Shown piece after piece: positions 1 through 11,563 of a stretch of DNA of 64,000 bases (position 1 is its first letter; each line of letters starts with the position of its first letter). Both the position numbers and the translations under genes were made by a program. Under the pieces are notes generated by a model that did no database searches, had not been told where the DNA came from, and saw only the letters and a program-made list of their open reading frames with translations. The stretch is from Schistocerca nitens. Lineage: Eukaryota > Arthropoda > Insecta > Orthoptera > Acrididae. The stretch covers positions 302,474,150 through 302,538,149 of the forward strand of contig NC_064619.1 of the NCBI RefSeq assembly GCF_023898315.1, read 5' to 3'.

Positions 1-987
1 AGTGTACCGCGAATATCAGGAATCCAGTAAAACATCAAATCTCCGACATCGCTGCAGCCGGAAAAAAGATCCTGCAAGAACTGGACCAACGACGACTGAA
101 GAGAATCGTTCAACGTGACAGAAGTGCAACACTTCTGCAAATTGCTTCAGATGTCAATGCTGGGCCATCAACAAGGGTCAGCGCGCGAACTATTCAACGA
201 AACATCATCGATATGGGCTTTCGGAGCCGAAGGCCCGCTCGTGTACCCTTGATGACAGCACGACACAAAGCTTTACACCTTGCCTGGGCCAGTCAACACC
301 GACATTGGACTATTGATGATTGGAAAGATGTTGCCTGGTCGGAAGAGTCTTGTTTCAAATTATATCAAGCGGATGGTCGTGTGTGGGTATGGAGACAACC
401 TCATGAGCCCATGGGCAATGCATATCAGCAGGGCCGGCCAGTGTGGCCGAGCGGTTCTAGGCGCTCCAGTTTGGAACCGCGCGACCGCTACGGTCGCAGG
501 TTCGAATCCTGCCTCGGGCATGGATGTGTGTGATGTCCTTAGATTAGTTAGGTTTAAGTAGTTCTAAGTTCTAGGGGACTGACAACCTCAGATGTTAAGT
601 CCCATAGTGCTCAGAGCCATTTGAACCATATCAGGAGGGGGCGATTCAAGCTGGTGGAAGCTCTGTAATGGTGTGGGGCGTGTGCAGTTGGACTGATATG
701 GGACACCTGGTATGTCTAGATACAACTCTGAGAGGTGACATGTACGTAAACATCCTGTCTGATCACCTGCGTCCATTCATGTCCATTGTTCATTCTGACG
801 GCCTTGCGCAATTCCAGCAAGACGATGGGACACACAAGCTGCCCTTCCTCGAACATTTTCGATCTCCTGTGTCAATCCCATCTGTTACGGATCGTGTACC
901 GCGCAGCAGCTCTCCAGAAGATGACGCGCAAGCGTAGCACAGGCAGTCTATTTTGTAGACCTGTTGCGTCTTCTAAGTGTTTTGGGG
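1..987 (+). mobile_element. Tc1-like DNA transposon relic, split by a SINE
   Basis: Translation of 1-430 gives a Tc1-type transposase region: a helix-turn-helix-like stretch, then ARTIQRN, then a catalytic-core block WSEESCFKLYQADGRVWVWR. After the SINE at 432-630 the same protein resumes with SSVMVWGVCSWTDMGHL and a QFQQDDG block, which is the second catalytic Asp region. The first catalytic Asp of the family motif (W/F-S-D-E-S) reads Glu here. Several frame changes are needed to follow the protein, so it is inactive. The left end lies outside the window. The right end is unclear and is taken as the edge of the next SINE. Confidence 0.75.
432..630 (+). mobile_element. tRNA-derived SINE, family 1
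   Basis: The tRNA-like head has an A box TGGCCGAGCGG and a B box GGTTCGAATCC (internal RNA polymerase III promoter). A body with GATGTCCTTAG follows, ending at CAGAGCCATTTGAACCAT. The flanking CATATCAG at both ends is the target-site duplication. It sits inside the Tc1-like relic and interrupts the transposase frame. Confidence 0.9.
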
Positions 988-1171
988 CTCTGAGCACTAT
1001 AGGACTTAACATCTGAGGTCATCAGTCCCCTAGAACTTAGAATTACTTAAACCTAACTAACCTAAGGACATCACACATATCCATGCCAGAGGCAGGATTC
1101 GAACCTGCGACCGTAGCAGTCGCGCGGTTCCAGACTGAAGCGCCTAGACCGCTCGGCCATACCGGCCGGCC
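988..1171 (-). mobile_element. tRNA-derived SINE, family 1
   Basis: Reverse-strand copy with head at the right end (CGGCCATACCGGCCGGC) and tail at the left. The flanks repeat CTAAGTGTT, the target-site duplication. The B box is intact. Confidence 0.9.
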
Positions 1172-1384
1172 TAAGTGTTCTCTCAACAAGAGCGCAGTCT
1201 TCGGTTCACCTATCCCACAACATTTTCTGTGTAATCATTTCGATTTAAGTTGCTCGTAACTGTAATCTCTAGGTATTACCTGAATGGATAACTTCTAAAT
1301 TCGTGTGATTTTTCTTGTAAGAGAAATTTAACAGAACATTTTAGTACTCATTTAGAGGACCTCAAAATTTTTTGTTTTGGTCCA

Positions 1385-1745
1385 ACTGCCACATTCCTCA
1401 TCATGCAGATACCTTGCTAAATCATTCAACAACTAATTTTGAGTTTTTGGTAGGCTGTAAACGACAACACCCTCTGAAAACAATCGCAGAGATCTCTTAA
1501 ATCGTTTATATACATTACGAAAGGCAGAGACCTATAACACTTCCTTGAGAGAGCCAGAGGTATCACTTTGGTTTCACTAGATGACGTTTTGCCAGTTACT
1601 ACGAACTGTGCTCTCTCTGACAGGAAATCAAAATCCAGATGCACTGCTGAGATGGTACTCCATAGGCAAGCAGTTTGATTAGAAACTGCTTATGAGGAAC
1701 GGAATCAAAAGCCTTACGGGAAGGAGTCAACCTGAGACCCGATCT
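1385..1745 (-). pseudogene. LINE reverse-transcriptase fragment (jockey/CR1-like)
   Basis: Read on the minus strand the region gives KAFDSVPHKQFLIKLLAYGV, a typical reverse-transcriptase palm motif. Further on it gives SSSETKVIP and then LPFVMYINDLRDL, matching the block that normally reads GPLLFVMYINDL in jockey/CR1-type LINEs. The frame breaks between the blocks and the YADD motif was not found. It is unlike the RTE-type LINEs elsewhere in the window, so it is a different and older family. The extent is approximate. Confidence 0.55.
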
Positions 1746-2924
1746 CGATAGCGCTCATAACTTCGTACGAATACAGATCCAGTCACGATTGAAAAGAACG
1801 AAATTTTCTGAATCTGTGCTGCTTGTGTCTCAATCGATCGTTTTCTTCGACGCATTTCACGATGTTCGAACAGCGGAAATGTTCCAGAATCGTACTAAGT
1901 TAGATGTCAGTAATGTGGGTCTATAGTTCAGCGTTTTATTTGTATTTCCTATTGATGAGTGGAAGAAGTAAATTCCGAAGAGCACGATTCGGCTGTGAAC
2001 TGGAAGTTTGGGCTCTACATCCCTAATATAGTGCTGTCGCAAATCTGAATGTCCACAACACATTGGCAGCTACTGATGGTTTGACATACGGATACATATT
2101 GCTACACACCGCAAATATTTGTCCACTGCGTTCAGATGCGGCAGTTAAATTTATAGGTGAAATATCAAAATTTTTCGAAATTAAAACAGATGAGACACAG
2201 TAGGTGGACTGTCTTCATTATTATTCAGTTGCGTTTTTGAGACAGAGTACGAGACTGAAGAACAAGAATGGAAGAAAAGTGAATACATAAAGCGAAACTT
2301 GAAACAAAGAGGGAGAACGTTGAAACTGATTACTTAGCTTTTGCTTCGATTTAGCTGTCGCAGCACAGAACTTACAAGATACAATGAAACAGATAGACAT
2401 TCTCCAAGAGATAACCGAGGAAACTAGATTACAAATTTCGTTTCAAAAAGCCCATACACATGACTAACTTTCAAGGTGGACCAAAACATATGGAATCAAA
2501 GTATGGAAAATAAAGGAAGTTTTGGAATTTTGATAAGAGAAATAACCCAGACAAATGATCCGGACGTTGGAGGTAACATAAATTTAGTCTTAATAATGGA
2601 GTGGCATTCTAATTAATATGGAGCGCGTAAAATAAATAATCCTTCTCTTTTAATAAAAAACTGAGGCACTGCAATTTGTTGATAAAAACCAGGTGTCTTT
2701 ATCCGTCAGCATGCCTCACCATAACCACAGCGATACATTTAAATAACTTGGAGAAGAAAAAAAGAAGAAAAATTCGAAAAATGTTGGTTCCAGAGTATGA
2801 AAATAGTATTTAAAAACTGAGAAACAGCAAGGAGGTATATAGAAAAACTGAAAATATAGTAGACATCATGAGAAAAATTTTCAAATTCCCTGACAAAAAT
2901 CCAAAAACCGAAATTTAGTGGTTT
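1746..2924. other. unassigned, AT-rich
   Basis: I see no gene, SINE or transposon signature in this stretch. The short reverse open frame at 1857-2063 has no recognisable motif. Confidence 0.5.
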
Positions 2925-3972
2925 ATACTCTCTTTCAAATTCTAAAGGTGGCAGGGGTAAAATACAGGGAGCGAAAGGCTATTTACAATTTGTACAGAAA
3001 CCAGATGGCAGTTATAAGAGTCGAGGGACATGAAAGGGAAGCAGTGGTTGGGAAGGGAGTAAGACAGGGTTGTAGCCTCTCCCCGATGTTATTCAATCTG
3101 TATATTGAGCAAGCAGTAAAGGAAACAAAAGAAAAATTCGGAGTAGGTATTAAAATCCATGGAGAAGAAGTAAAAACTTTGAGGTTTGCCGATGACATTG
3201 TAATTCTGTCAGAGACAGCAAAGGACTTGGAAGAGCAGTTGAACGGAATGGATGGTGTCTTGAAGGGAGGATATAAGATGAACATCAACAAAAGCAAAAC
3301 GAGGATAATGGAATGTAGTCGAATTAAGTCGGGTGATGTTGAGGGTATTAGATTAGGAAATGAGACACTTAAAGTAGTAAAGGAGTTTTGCTATTTGGGG
3401 AGCAAAATAACTGATGATGGTCGAAGTAGAGAGGATATAAAATGTAGACTGGCAATGGCAAGGAAAGCGTTTCTGAAGAAGAGAAATTTGTTAACATTGA
3501 GTATAGATTTAAGTGTCAGGAAGTCTTTTCTGAAAGTATTTGTATGGAGTGTAGCCATGTATGGAAGTGAAACATGGACGATAAATAGTTTGGACAAGAA
3601 GAGAATAGAAGCTTTCGAAATGTGGTGCTACAGAAGAATGCTGGAGATTAGATGGGTAGATCACATAACTAATGAGGAGGTACTGAATAGGATTGGGGAG
3701 AAGAGGAGTTTGTGGCACAACGTGAACAGAAGAAGGGATCGGTTGGTAGGACATGTGCTGAGGCATCAAGGGATCACCAATTTAGTATTGGAGGGCAGCG
3801 TGGAGGGTAAAAATCGTAGAGGGAGACCAAGAGATGAATACACTAAGCAGATTCAGAAGGATGTAGGTTGCAGTAGGTACTGGGAGATGAAGAAGCTTGC
3901 ACAGGATAGAGTAGCATGGAGAGCTGCATCAAACCAGTCTCAGGACTGAACACCACAATAACAACAGTAATT
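2925..3972 (+). mobile_element. RTE-like LINE, 5'-truncated copy A
   Basis: A single open frame of 343 codons (2918-3949) covers the reverse-transcriptase palm and thumb and the C-terminal region. Visible motifs are GVRQGCSLSPMLFNLYIE, LRFADDIVIL (the FADD catalytic site), a TRIMECSRIKSG block and the closing RRGRPRDEY...DRVAWR block. That last block resembles the C-terminus of RTE/BovB-type elements. The endonuclease half is absent. Homology starts near TACTCTCTTTCAAATTCT, as in the longer copies at 25 kb and 54 kb. The 3' end runs into an ACAACA-type tail, as usual for RTE elements. The intact frame suggests a fairly young insertion. Confidence 0.9.
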
Positions 3973-4479
3973 AAGAAGAATCTGTAGGGCTTGTGAACAG
4001 CATACAAAGACACAGAAAACAGACACGAGTTCAGGGAAAAGGTGGACACGTCAGAGGCTTACAGAAGAAAACACAAGAGATGGCGTGATGTGGAGAAGGA
4101 AGAGAGCAACAGAGGGCAAGAGTTAAGAAGTACTGCATCATAATTCAGCTGTTTCGTGTGGTCCTGAGTTGGCCAAATTCGAATAATAATAATAATAAAT
4201 TGTTTAGTGATATTAAAAAAAAAAGCATCGTACACTAGACCAAGAAACATCTGGTGACCCAAGAGGGTTCGATGGCGAAGGTAAAACTGTGAGACATGTC
4301 CTACTTTCCTTGGTGGAAGAATTTTGTGCGAAGATTTCAGATATAGTGTTGTTGAATGATTACGATGTGAATTTGGGAAACAATATAGTCAAGCTGCACT
4401 CACTAGTACATAATGAATACTCTTTGTCAAGGCTTACATATGTACTGAAACATGCTTGATACAAATCAGGATATTTGGA
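3973..4479. other. unassigned, AT-rich
   Basis: No gene or element recognised. It contains an (AAT)n run near 4183-4200 and an A-run near 4216. Confidence 0.4.
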
Positions 4480-4671
4480 TTCAAATGACTCTGAGCACTA
4501 TGGGACTTAACTTCTGAGGTCATCAGTCCCCTAGAACTTAGAACTACTTAAACCTAACTAACCTAAGGACATCACACACATCCATGCCCGAGGCAGGATT
4601 CGAACCTGCGACCGTAACGGTAGCGTGGTTCCAGACTGTAGCGCCTGGAACCGCTCGGCCACTCTGGCCGG
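4480..4671 (-). mobile_element. tRNA-derived SINE, family 1
   Basis: Reverse copy with B box GGATTCGAACC (plus-strand reading) and body AACCTAACTAACCTAAGGAC. The flanks repeat GATATTT, a short target-site duplication. Confidence 0.88.
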
Positions 4672-4860
4672 TGATATTTAGAGCATCACCCGCGACATTT
4701 TTAAATTCTGCTTAATTTTGTTTTATATTGTCTTCTCTGTCGTGTATATTACGCGAAGAAAGGTCGCAACTAATTTAAAACCATTATGGCTTTCTTATCT
4801 GAGTAGTAGCTGTGGGTAGCACTTGCGATGCACCACGAATGCCATCGTCATTCATTCAAC

Positions 4861-5053
4861 CTCCCCCCCCTCCCTCCCCTCACACACTCACACTCACAGA
4901 CAAATTAAATATCACTCAACTTTCATCATTTAAAAAAAATGTTCCAAGAAAAGTCTTTCATTCTACAGTTTAGTTAGATGCTACAGTTGATAATGTAGGA
5001 ATGTAGGGGAGGGAGGGGGCAACAGACGGCAGGAAGGGGGGGGGGAAGGGGTA
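4861..5053. repeat. C-rich and G-rich inverted tracts (G-quadruplex potential)
   Basis: A run of C-tracts at about 4861-4880 is complementary over about 15 bases to AGGGGAGGGAGGGGG at about 5006-5020. A second pure G/A patch follows at 5029-5051 with an 11-G run. The G-rich strand has at least four G3+ runs within 45 bases. No coding or transposon signature was found here. Confidence 0.6.
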
Positions 5054-5332
5054 GTAGCTAATGTCTGATTGCACTCAGTGGTAATGGTCTAAGAAATATT
5101 TGGAAACCACTGGTCTAGAGCACCCGATGCGGACGTAGCTGTGTATTTCGTAGCGCCACTCAGAGCACGTGAGAACTGTCCCCCTTGGCCAAACAGACAG
5201 ATCTGCGGTCGCATAGCACAGTACCAATGAAGGTAATTTATTTAATTTTGAACGGACCAAGGCACTGTACCGGGTTCTTGGACTCGATCACCAAGGAGGC
5301 AGTGGAGATAAGGAATTGGAAACTGGAAATAT

Positions 5333-5527
5333 GTGGTAAGTTCCTATGGGACCAAACTGCTGAGGTCATCGGTCCCTAGGCATACACACCACATAATCTA
5401 ACTTAAACTAACTTACGCTAAGGACAACACACACGCCCATGTCCGAGGGAGGACTCGAACCTCCGACGGGGGGGAGCCGCGCGAACTGTGGCAAAGCGTC
5501 CAAGACAACGCGGCTACCCCGCGTGGC
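5333..5527 (-). mobile_element. tRNA-derived SINE, family 2
   Basis: Minus-strand head with B box GGTTCGAGTCCTCC and an A-box-like GTAGCCGCG. The body includes a GTCCTTAGCGTAAG type stretch, and the tail reads CATAGGAACTTA on the minus strand. It differs from family 1 in head and body. A second copy lies at 13573-13782 and a scrap at about 53818-53873. No clear target-site duplication was found, so the ends are approximate. Confidence 0.8.
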
Positions 5528-6725
5528 GCCTGATAAGGGTCCACAACGATCCTGTCAATCAGGAGAGCAGTTTACAGCTGATCCCCGCATGGAATGAGTG
5601 TGGTTGTAAAATTATACAAAGAGAGTTCCGATGTGAAGGCGAAGAAGGCAGCAAATGGAATAGACAGGCAGCGCCAGAACGCGACGCCTGAATACTCCTG
5701 CGCGCAGTGCATCTCCACCCACCACCAGCTCCCACCACGGCCCGCAACTCTCGTTCCGGAAGCGCGCGATTGGTTCATCCAATGCAGACGAGGCAGAGGA
5801 GCCAGTGGTCCAGCGACTGTAAAGACACGCAATGGACATGAAAGGGACAATTCTCCTGATGATGACGGGTAGGAAACTTGTCGAAACGTTGACGCAGAAC
5901 GATTCCATGACTCGGCTGATAACCCGAGAAAATTTCGTTACCTAAATTCGCCGAGAAAGCTTGCATTCCCAGTATATACAGAGTTATCAGGTGTTGTCCA
6001 TTGTTCATTCCAAACTTTGAAAACAAAGGCTGCTGGCACAGTTGAAATTTGTCAAAATACTATAAGCTTGTTATATATTGCGTTAAACCTACGCAGATGA
6101 ATATCTAAATTCATATACTGTTTTGAATTTTAATGTTATATACACATAAATACAGATTTATCGGGGGATGGGGGGGGGGTTGATTTGTAATTTATTGGGA
6201 GGTATTTTCTCCCTAGGCTGCCCCCTGAATTCTTCACAGTTCTTAAGTATCCCCTATAGAATGACATTCCTAATAGTTTGGATTGAAGAAAGCTTGTATT
6301 AAAAAGAAATGTCGGTTTTGAGCTCTATAAATGATAAGCAGAATAAAAAAAAAACCTTTATTACTGATAACACATGAAATTCAATTTTAAAAGGAAATGT
6401 TTATTTAAAACATCACAAAATTACGACAGTCCTAGGAGAACACATCGGAGTCATCAAGGCACAATCAGCATCATACTGACGTGAACGCCAGAGGTTTCTA
6501 TAATCGCAACTGACAACCTTGAAAGATTAATAATGCATAGGCCTATATGTAGCAACGTTGAATAAACACTGATATTTTAATTCCCTCCCGCAACGTTTTA
6601 AAAGCAAGGTGAAGTAGACACAAAACCAGCAAGCCCATTCATAACGTGTAACTTTGCAAACCGCCAAAGTGACTTGAAAGTTCCACTTGCAGCCACGTAT
6701 TCTTTCTACGGTGAAGAAACATCTG
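5528..6725. other. unassigned
   Basis: Overlapping short open frames at 5559-6026 on both strands share no recognised motif and look like chance frames in a GC-richer patch. A G-run (10 G) sits near 6170. Nothing further is supported. Confidence 0.4.
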
Positions 6726-6729
6726 CACT

Positions 6730-6939
6730 TTACTTTTCCACATAACAAGATCTACGTGAAATTTGGGCAGAATGCCACTTGTTGATCGTCTTGTGCCTCT
6801 TTCGTACCACTATAACTTCACTATAACATCTATATATATTACCATCTTCATCCTTCTCAAACTTAGTGCCATCTGCAATTGTTGGTTTAAGGTACCTGAA
6901 TATTCGTTTGGGCGATGAAAAACGCGAGGTATCTGTCAT
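6730..6939 (-). CDS. candidate small protein or terminal exon, unrecognised
   Basis: A minus-strand frame beginning at an ATG near 6939 encodes about 69 residues rich in Lys, Arg and Asp (it starts MTDTSRFSSPKRIFRYLKP and ends SCYVEK-stop). The frame is open a little upstream of the ATG, so this could be the last exon of a spliced gene. I do not recognise the family. In its favour, the composition is protein-like and a GC-rich stretch with two CCAAT-type boxes lies about 750-850 bases upstream on this strand. Against it, there is no second exon, no poly(A) context that I can be sure of, and no transposon or host match from memory. Treat it as a weak candidate. Confidence 0.25.
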   Translation of the reverse strand: MTDTSRFSSPKRIFRYLKPTIADGTKFEKDEDGNIYRCYSEVIVVRKRHKTINKWHSAQISRRSCYVEK

Positions 6940-6974
6940 TATCGTAACAAGGTCGCGCAAACCTGACCAACGTC

Positions 6975-8379
6975 ATGCGTGCCGGCCGGCCACAAACAGC
7001 TGTGACTCCTGCAGCGCTGGAACGTGCTGCGACGGCGCGGTTCTTTCCTTCCCTTTACGACGAACCTGCACCTACCTGTGAACATTGTCTCAGCAGATCA
7101 TCAGCAGGAAAGCCGAGTGAAACCTACTGTACTTCGACGTGGACCAGGCTGCAATTAGAGTCACTAATCTACGTTTCAGGAGAAATACGAAATGAAAGGT
7201 CGGAAATTTTGTCCTCAATTAATATATTCTGAAACTTAGGTGAACAAGTATCACTGCCAAGCCCGTGCTTGTCTTAACACAGTCACTCATAATCCCTTTC
7301 ACTCACGTTAGCAAGTTTATGGTGTTGCATTTCACGAAAACGTAATAGCTACAAAAATAGTAATTGTTTTTGATTGAGAACGCTCGCTAAATATTAAGTC
7401 GGTCGGTACCAAATGCAGTCACAGTTTTTAGCCACTGACCTGCTCAATACGCCACGCGGAATATAAGTCTTTTCACAAAATTCACTGAAAAATTCCGAAA
7501 TTTCTACACACCCATCGGAATTATTATGTCGTCACTTTCCAACTTTTGATGTATGAAACACTGCTAGATCCGGCAACTTATCATTTTCATCGAAACTTAC
7601 TACTGCACACATCCGACCTCTTTCATGGCTAGGCTTCGACCCTTCCCTAGAATACTCTAAGTCTTCTCTACCAGCAGAGAAAGGCGCGCGAAGAATATCG
7701 CTTTACCACTGGTCTGTTTACTCGACAGCCAATAGCAAAACAACATTCTCCCGCGTCAGTCCGCGCTTTTCATCAATAACCAATCGCAAAATAGTAAACC
7801 TAACGACTGCACTTTTTATCGACGTAATTATCTAATATGCCGATGTTTTGCTTATTCATATTTACTATTGTTATTTATACCTGAATTAACTTTTCCTTTT
7901 TGCCATAAACTTACTTTACAAATCTATTCTACAAAAATCCCCTTTGTCCATAACCATACTTCTTCGAAATGTTCCCACACTTACTCCTACTACATAACTC
8001 GTTAAACAATTATCTTCATATGAACCTGAAACCACACTCACGCATCATTCATACTGCTAAAACACATTTATAACATTTTACACACACAAAAAGAAATAAT
8101 AACACTTTATGAAAATACTAGAACAGTTTATGAAAAACATTCTATTACTTTAGTGCACTCTAGTGGGCACAATCGAAACTAAAATCACAGTCCCCCTATC
8201 CAATATTGTCCTCTATCGGCTGACATATAAACTACGTGCGCGTCCAGTCTCGCGTCATCATCTGTCACTATCTCCCTCTGAGACACATCTCCCATTTAAC
8301 CGCCTCCAAGGCAGGATCGTTATACGGCGCTACGCCTCACTGCGGACATTGTCATTCGTGGGGATCGACGGATCACAGT
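6975..8379. other. unassigned, with two CCAAT-type boxes
   Basis: No element recognised. Near 7719-7786 CAGCCAATAGC and AACCAATCGC occur about 50 bases apart in a locally GC-rich patch, compatible with a promoter but without other support. Open frames at 8163-8417 and 8236-8505 run into the adjacent mariner relic. Confidence 0.3.
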
Positions 8380-8824
8380 CAAACATCTCGCTATTCAATG
8401 GACGTGTTTGTTGGTAGTGCTGACACACTCGTCCACCAGTTGGCATACTCACTGGTGTTTGCCCGCTGGGTTGCTCGCCGCCTAACAGAAGACCATAAAG
8501 AGTAACACAGGATAGTCTCTGCAGAATTTCTTGCGCGTTACGATGCTGATCATGACGATTTCTTGTCGAACATCGTCACAGGTGATGTGTTCATCACTTC
8601 GAACCGGAAACAAACGGCAATACATGGTGTGGCGCCACACCACCTCTCCTCCGAAGACAGAGCTCGAAGCAGCACCCTCAGCTGGTAAAATCAAGGCGAC
8701 GGTTTTCTGGGACTCTGTAGGGGTTGTTCTGTCTGATGTCCTCCCTCTTGGTCAACGATCTACTCTGAAGTGTGTTGTACTACCCTTAGGAAATTGAAGA
8801 AACGACTTCCGCGTGTTCGAAGCC

Positions 8825-9152
8825 AGAAAAATGCAAACTAACTTTTTCTTCTCCAGGAAGGCCTAACACAAGTTTGCATACCAGAGAGGAAGTCCCAAAA
8901 CTTAATTGGACTTTTCTTTCTCATCCACCTTACGCCCTCACCTTCCGACTTCAATCTGTTTGGCCTTATGAATGATGCACTTCACGGCAAGAAAAATGCA
9001 AACGAACTTTTTCTTCTCCAGGAAGGCCTAACACAAGTTTGCATACCCGAGAGGAAGTCCTAAAACTTAATTGGACTTTTCTTTCTCATCCACCTTACGC
9101 CCTCACCTTCCGACTTCAATCTGTTTGGCCTTATGAATGATGCACTTCACGG
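8825..9152 (+). repeat. 165-bp tandem duplication inside the mariner relic
   Basis: Two adjacent copies begin at AGAAAAATGCAAAC (8825 and 8990) and end at GCACTTCACGG. They differ at only a few sites. They share the terminal context GAAAAATGCAAAC, suggesting slippage or unequal exchange after the element had decayed. Confidence 0.85.
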
Positions 9153-9174
9153 GCAGCAGTACATGGATGATGGA

Positions 9175-9407
9175 TTGGGTTGTTTGGGGAAGGAGACTAG
9201 ACAGCGAGGTCATCGGTCTCATCGGATAAGGGAAGGACGGGGAAGGAAGTCGGCCGTGCCCTTTGAAAGGAAACATCCCGGCATTTGCCTGGAGAGATTT
9301 TAGGGACATCACGGAAAACCTAAATCAGGATGTCCGGACGCGGAATTGAACCGTCGTCCTCCCGAATGCGAGTCCAGTGTCTAACCACTGCGCCACCTCG
9401 CTCGGTG
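9175..9407 (-). mobile_element. tRNA-derived SINE, family 3
   Basis: Read on the minus strand the head is GCGAGGTGGCGCAGTGGTTA (A box), with GGTTCAATTCC as B box. A body with GCAAATGCCGGGATG follows, ending at CCCAAACAACCC. It is flanked by an 11-bp target-site duplication, TGGATGATGGA (9164-9174 and 9408-9418). A headless copy occurs at 58422-58594. Confidence 0.9.
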
Positions 9408-9775
9408 TGGATGATGGAGAGGTTATGGAGAGGTTATTGATGCATCAAGACGTTTCGTACGACGTCGACCACTGGAGTGCCATTATGCGGGCACAAAAGT
9501 CTTCCCAGTAAATTGACGTAAGGCCGCCGCAATGAACGGAGATTATGCTGAAAAATGATATTTGTAGCCAAAAGAGCAGGGAATAATATGGTGGACTGGA
9601 ATCCTGAACAAAATCAACTTGCTCTCTGCGTCAGTTCATGGTTACTGGTTCGATGAACTCTTTGCGAGGCACTTAAGTTTGAACTGCAGAGTAGTAATGT
9701 AGATCAGGCATGTAGACCATATGGATCATGCATATCATGTGTACCTTCGACACACTGCTCCTGTGAACAATAAAA

Positions 9776-9978
9776 GCCGGCCGGAGTGGCCGAGCGGTTA
9801 AAGGCGCTACAGTCTGGAACCGCACGACCGCTACGGTCGCAGGTTCGAATCCTGCCTCGGGCATGGATGCGTGTGATGTCCTTAGGTTAGTTAGGTTTAA
9901 GTAGTTCTAAGTTCTAGGGGACTTATGACCACAGCAGTTGAGTCCCATAGTGCTCAGAGCCATTTGAACCATTTTTTT
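9776..9978 (+). mobile_element. tRNA-derived SINE, family 1
   Basis: Complete copy from GCCGGCCGGAGTGGCCGAGC to a T-rich end. The flanks repeat AACAATAAAAG exactly, the target-site duplication. Good A and B boxes. Among the youngest-looking copies here. Confidence 0.92.
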
Positions 9979-10149
9979 AACAATAAAAGTTCAGGTTAGA
10001 ATTAAGAATACAACATTGTGAAAGAAATGTATGTCAATATACATACAGCTGAGAGTTAACTATGGGTTAAATATTCCATTCAGGCGTTATCGTCTTATCT
10101 ACCCCATAGTTTAAAAAGTGACTAGGCACATGCTAAGACAGAAAAATTG

Positions 10150-10323
10150 AAAGGATTGGCTACAATGTTATCAGTTAATTACCGTTTCGACATTGCACTT
10201 AACCTTCAAGGTGAGTGTGATGAAACTACGCAGCTTGTTTTGTTCTGAGCCAACACATTAACTGCAGAAATCACCTTGGCTCCACGGCACATACAATCTC
10301 AACTGAAGTTTCTTACATTTACC
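10150..10323. repeat. unnamed dispersed repeat, copy 1
   Basis: Shares an ordered series of blocks with 11564-11727 and 46278-46463: GTTATCA...AATTACCGTTT, then TGAAACTACGCAGC, then ACATTAACTGCAGAAAT, then TTACATTTACC. Divergence is high, so it is old. No coding content seen. Confidence 0.6.
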
Positions 10324-10431
10324 ATCTAATCCCATGAACCTCGAAAGCTCACGTCAGGGCCGTGTTACCCCATGCAGAGTCCCGAGGTCACATAGAGCAA
10401 ATGGTCCCTGGGCATACAGGGTATTGGACTC

Positions 10432-10910
10432 TTTAAGAATAAAATTGTTGAATGAAAACATCAGAATTCATTTGATTAGTGATACATTGGATTAGTGACT
10501 TTATAGGTTAGAGCTATACAAATCAGAAACGGCTAGGTCGGCAAACTGGACTTTCGTTTAAATTAATGGTTTCTTTAGAGATTTCCGAACTCCAGGGTCT
10601 TCAGTTACGTCCTCAACATACAATTTTTGAAGGACGTCATTTTCTTCCCACATGACACCAGATTGTAGGGACCTGCAACAAAAAAGGAGTTTATTTTGAA
10701 TGAAGACCTCGGAATGTACATTTGTTTATTGACTTTACTGGTTATTAGAGTTAATATTATACAAACCAAATACGATTATTGTTTTGCAGATTGGATTTAC
10801 GTTAATGTTAATGGTTTCATTCGATATTTCCGAACTGCAGAACCTTCTGTTATCTTCTCACAGATCAATGGTTGAAGGCTGTCACTTTCTGTAGACATGA
10901 CAAAGGGATT
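10432..10910. repeat. diverged tandem duplication (about 240-250 bp unit)
   Basis: The series TTAATGGTTTC, AGATTTCCGAACT and a following GTCATTTTCT block in the first half (to about 10670) recurs as TTAATGGTTTC, ATATTTCCGAACT and GTCACTTTCT in the second half. Identity is moderate with small gaps. Function unknown. Confidence 0.5.
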
Positions 10911-11563
10911 AGTATTTCTTTCCTGTTATACAGTCGTTCATAAGTTTTTTTATTCTCTTTGGTTGCGAAAATGAACGCGCTCCACTGTAATTGGTTGCCG
11001 TTAGACAAGGAAATATCATGGTAGCAGCTTCTACATTCGGGAAAGTTTCTTCTATTTTATCTGCATCTATTAGAGAATGTAAGGCTGAAATATTCAATTC
11101 CGGAGATTCATTTTGGAATGTTTTTCGATTGCTGCATTTAAGATGAGCCTTTGTAAGGTAGGAACTCAAAAAATGCCGAATTCAGCTGGACTGGTAGCAA
11201 TGAGCCTTACGTCGCAATTGTTGTCTCCGATACCAGCGTACCGACCTTCACGGCGATGACGTCAGTTTTCTGCAACGATATCATACTCTCTTTCCTGTCT
11301 TCGACTCATTGCCTTGCAGCATCTGATCACGAATTCCGATTCTAATTTGTCGTCGTTGGCTAACATTAATTCAATGAAGGTGCTTATAAGGCAGTTGCTA
11401 TGTGCGCTACAAATTTAGTTTACAATTATGCCATTTCACTTTTCTTGAAGTATAAGCTAGCCAAATACCTCTAGACAATTCCCTGTACGAAAAAGAATAT
11501 ACTGTATTCTAATTAAAAATTACATTGCAGGCAGCGTAGCCTATTACAAATCTGTCTGAATAG
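10911..11563. other. unassigned
   Basis: A minus-strand frame of 86 codons (10909-11169) has no recognisable motif. No repeat or RNA gene seen. Confidence 0.35.

Larger units (their letters stand above)
8380..9560 (+). mobile_element. mariner relic with tandem duplication and SINE insertion
   Basis: The plus strand encodes a decayed mariner transposase. EFLARYDADHDDFLSNIVTGD carries the first catalytic Asp in the usual IVTGDE context, followed by GFLGLCRGCSV and then LRKLKKRLPRVRSQKNAN. The region corresponding to the catalytic middle is duplicated in tandem (8825-8989 and 8990-9152). A SINE at 9175-9407 splits the C-terminal part, which resumes and ends near GGAGATTATGCTGAAAAATG. The same family occurs at 51583-52260. 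There are many stops and frame changes, so it is dead. The left end is uncertain. Confidence 0.7.
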
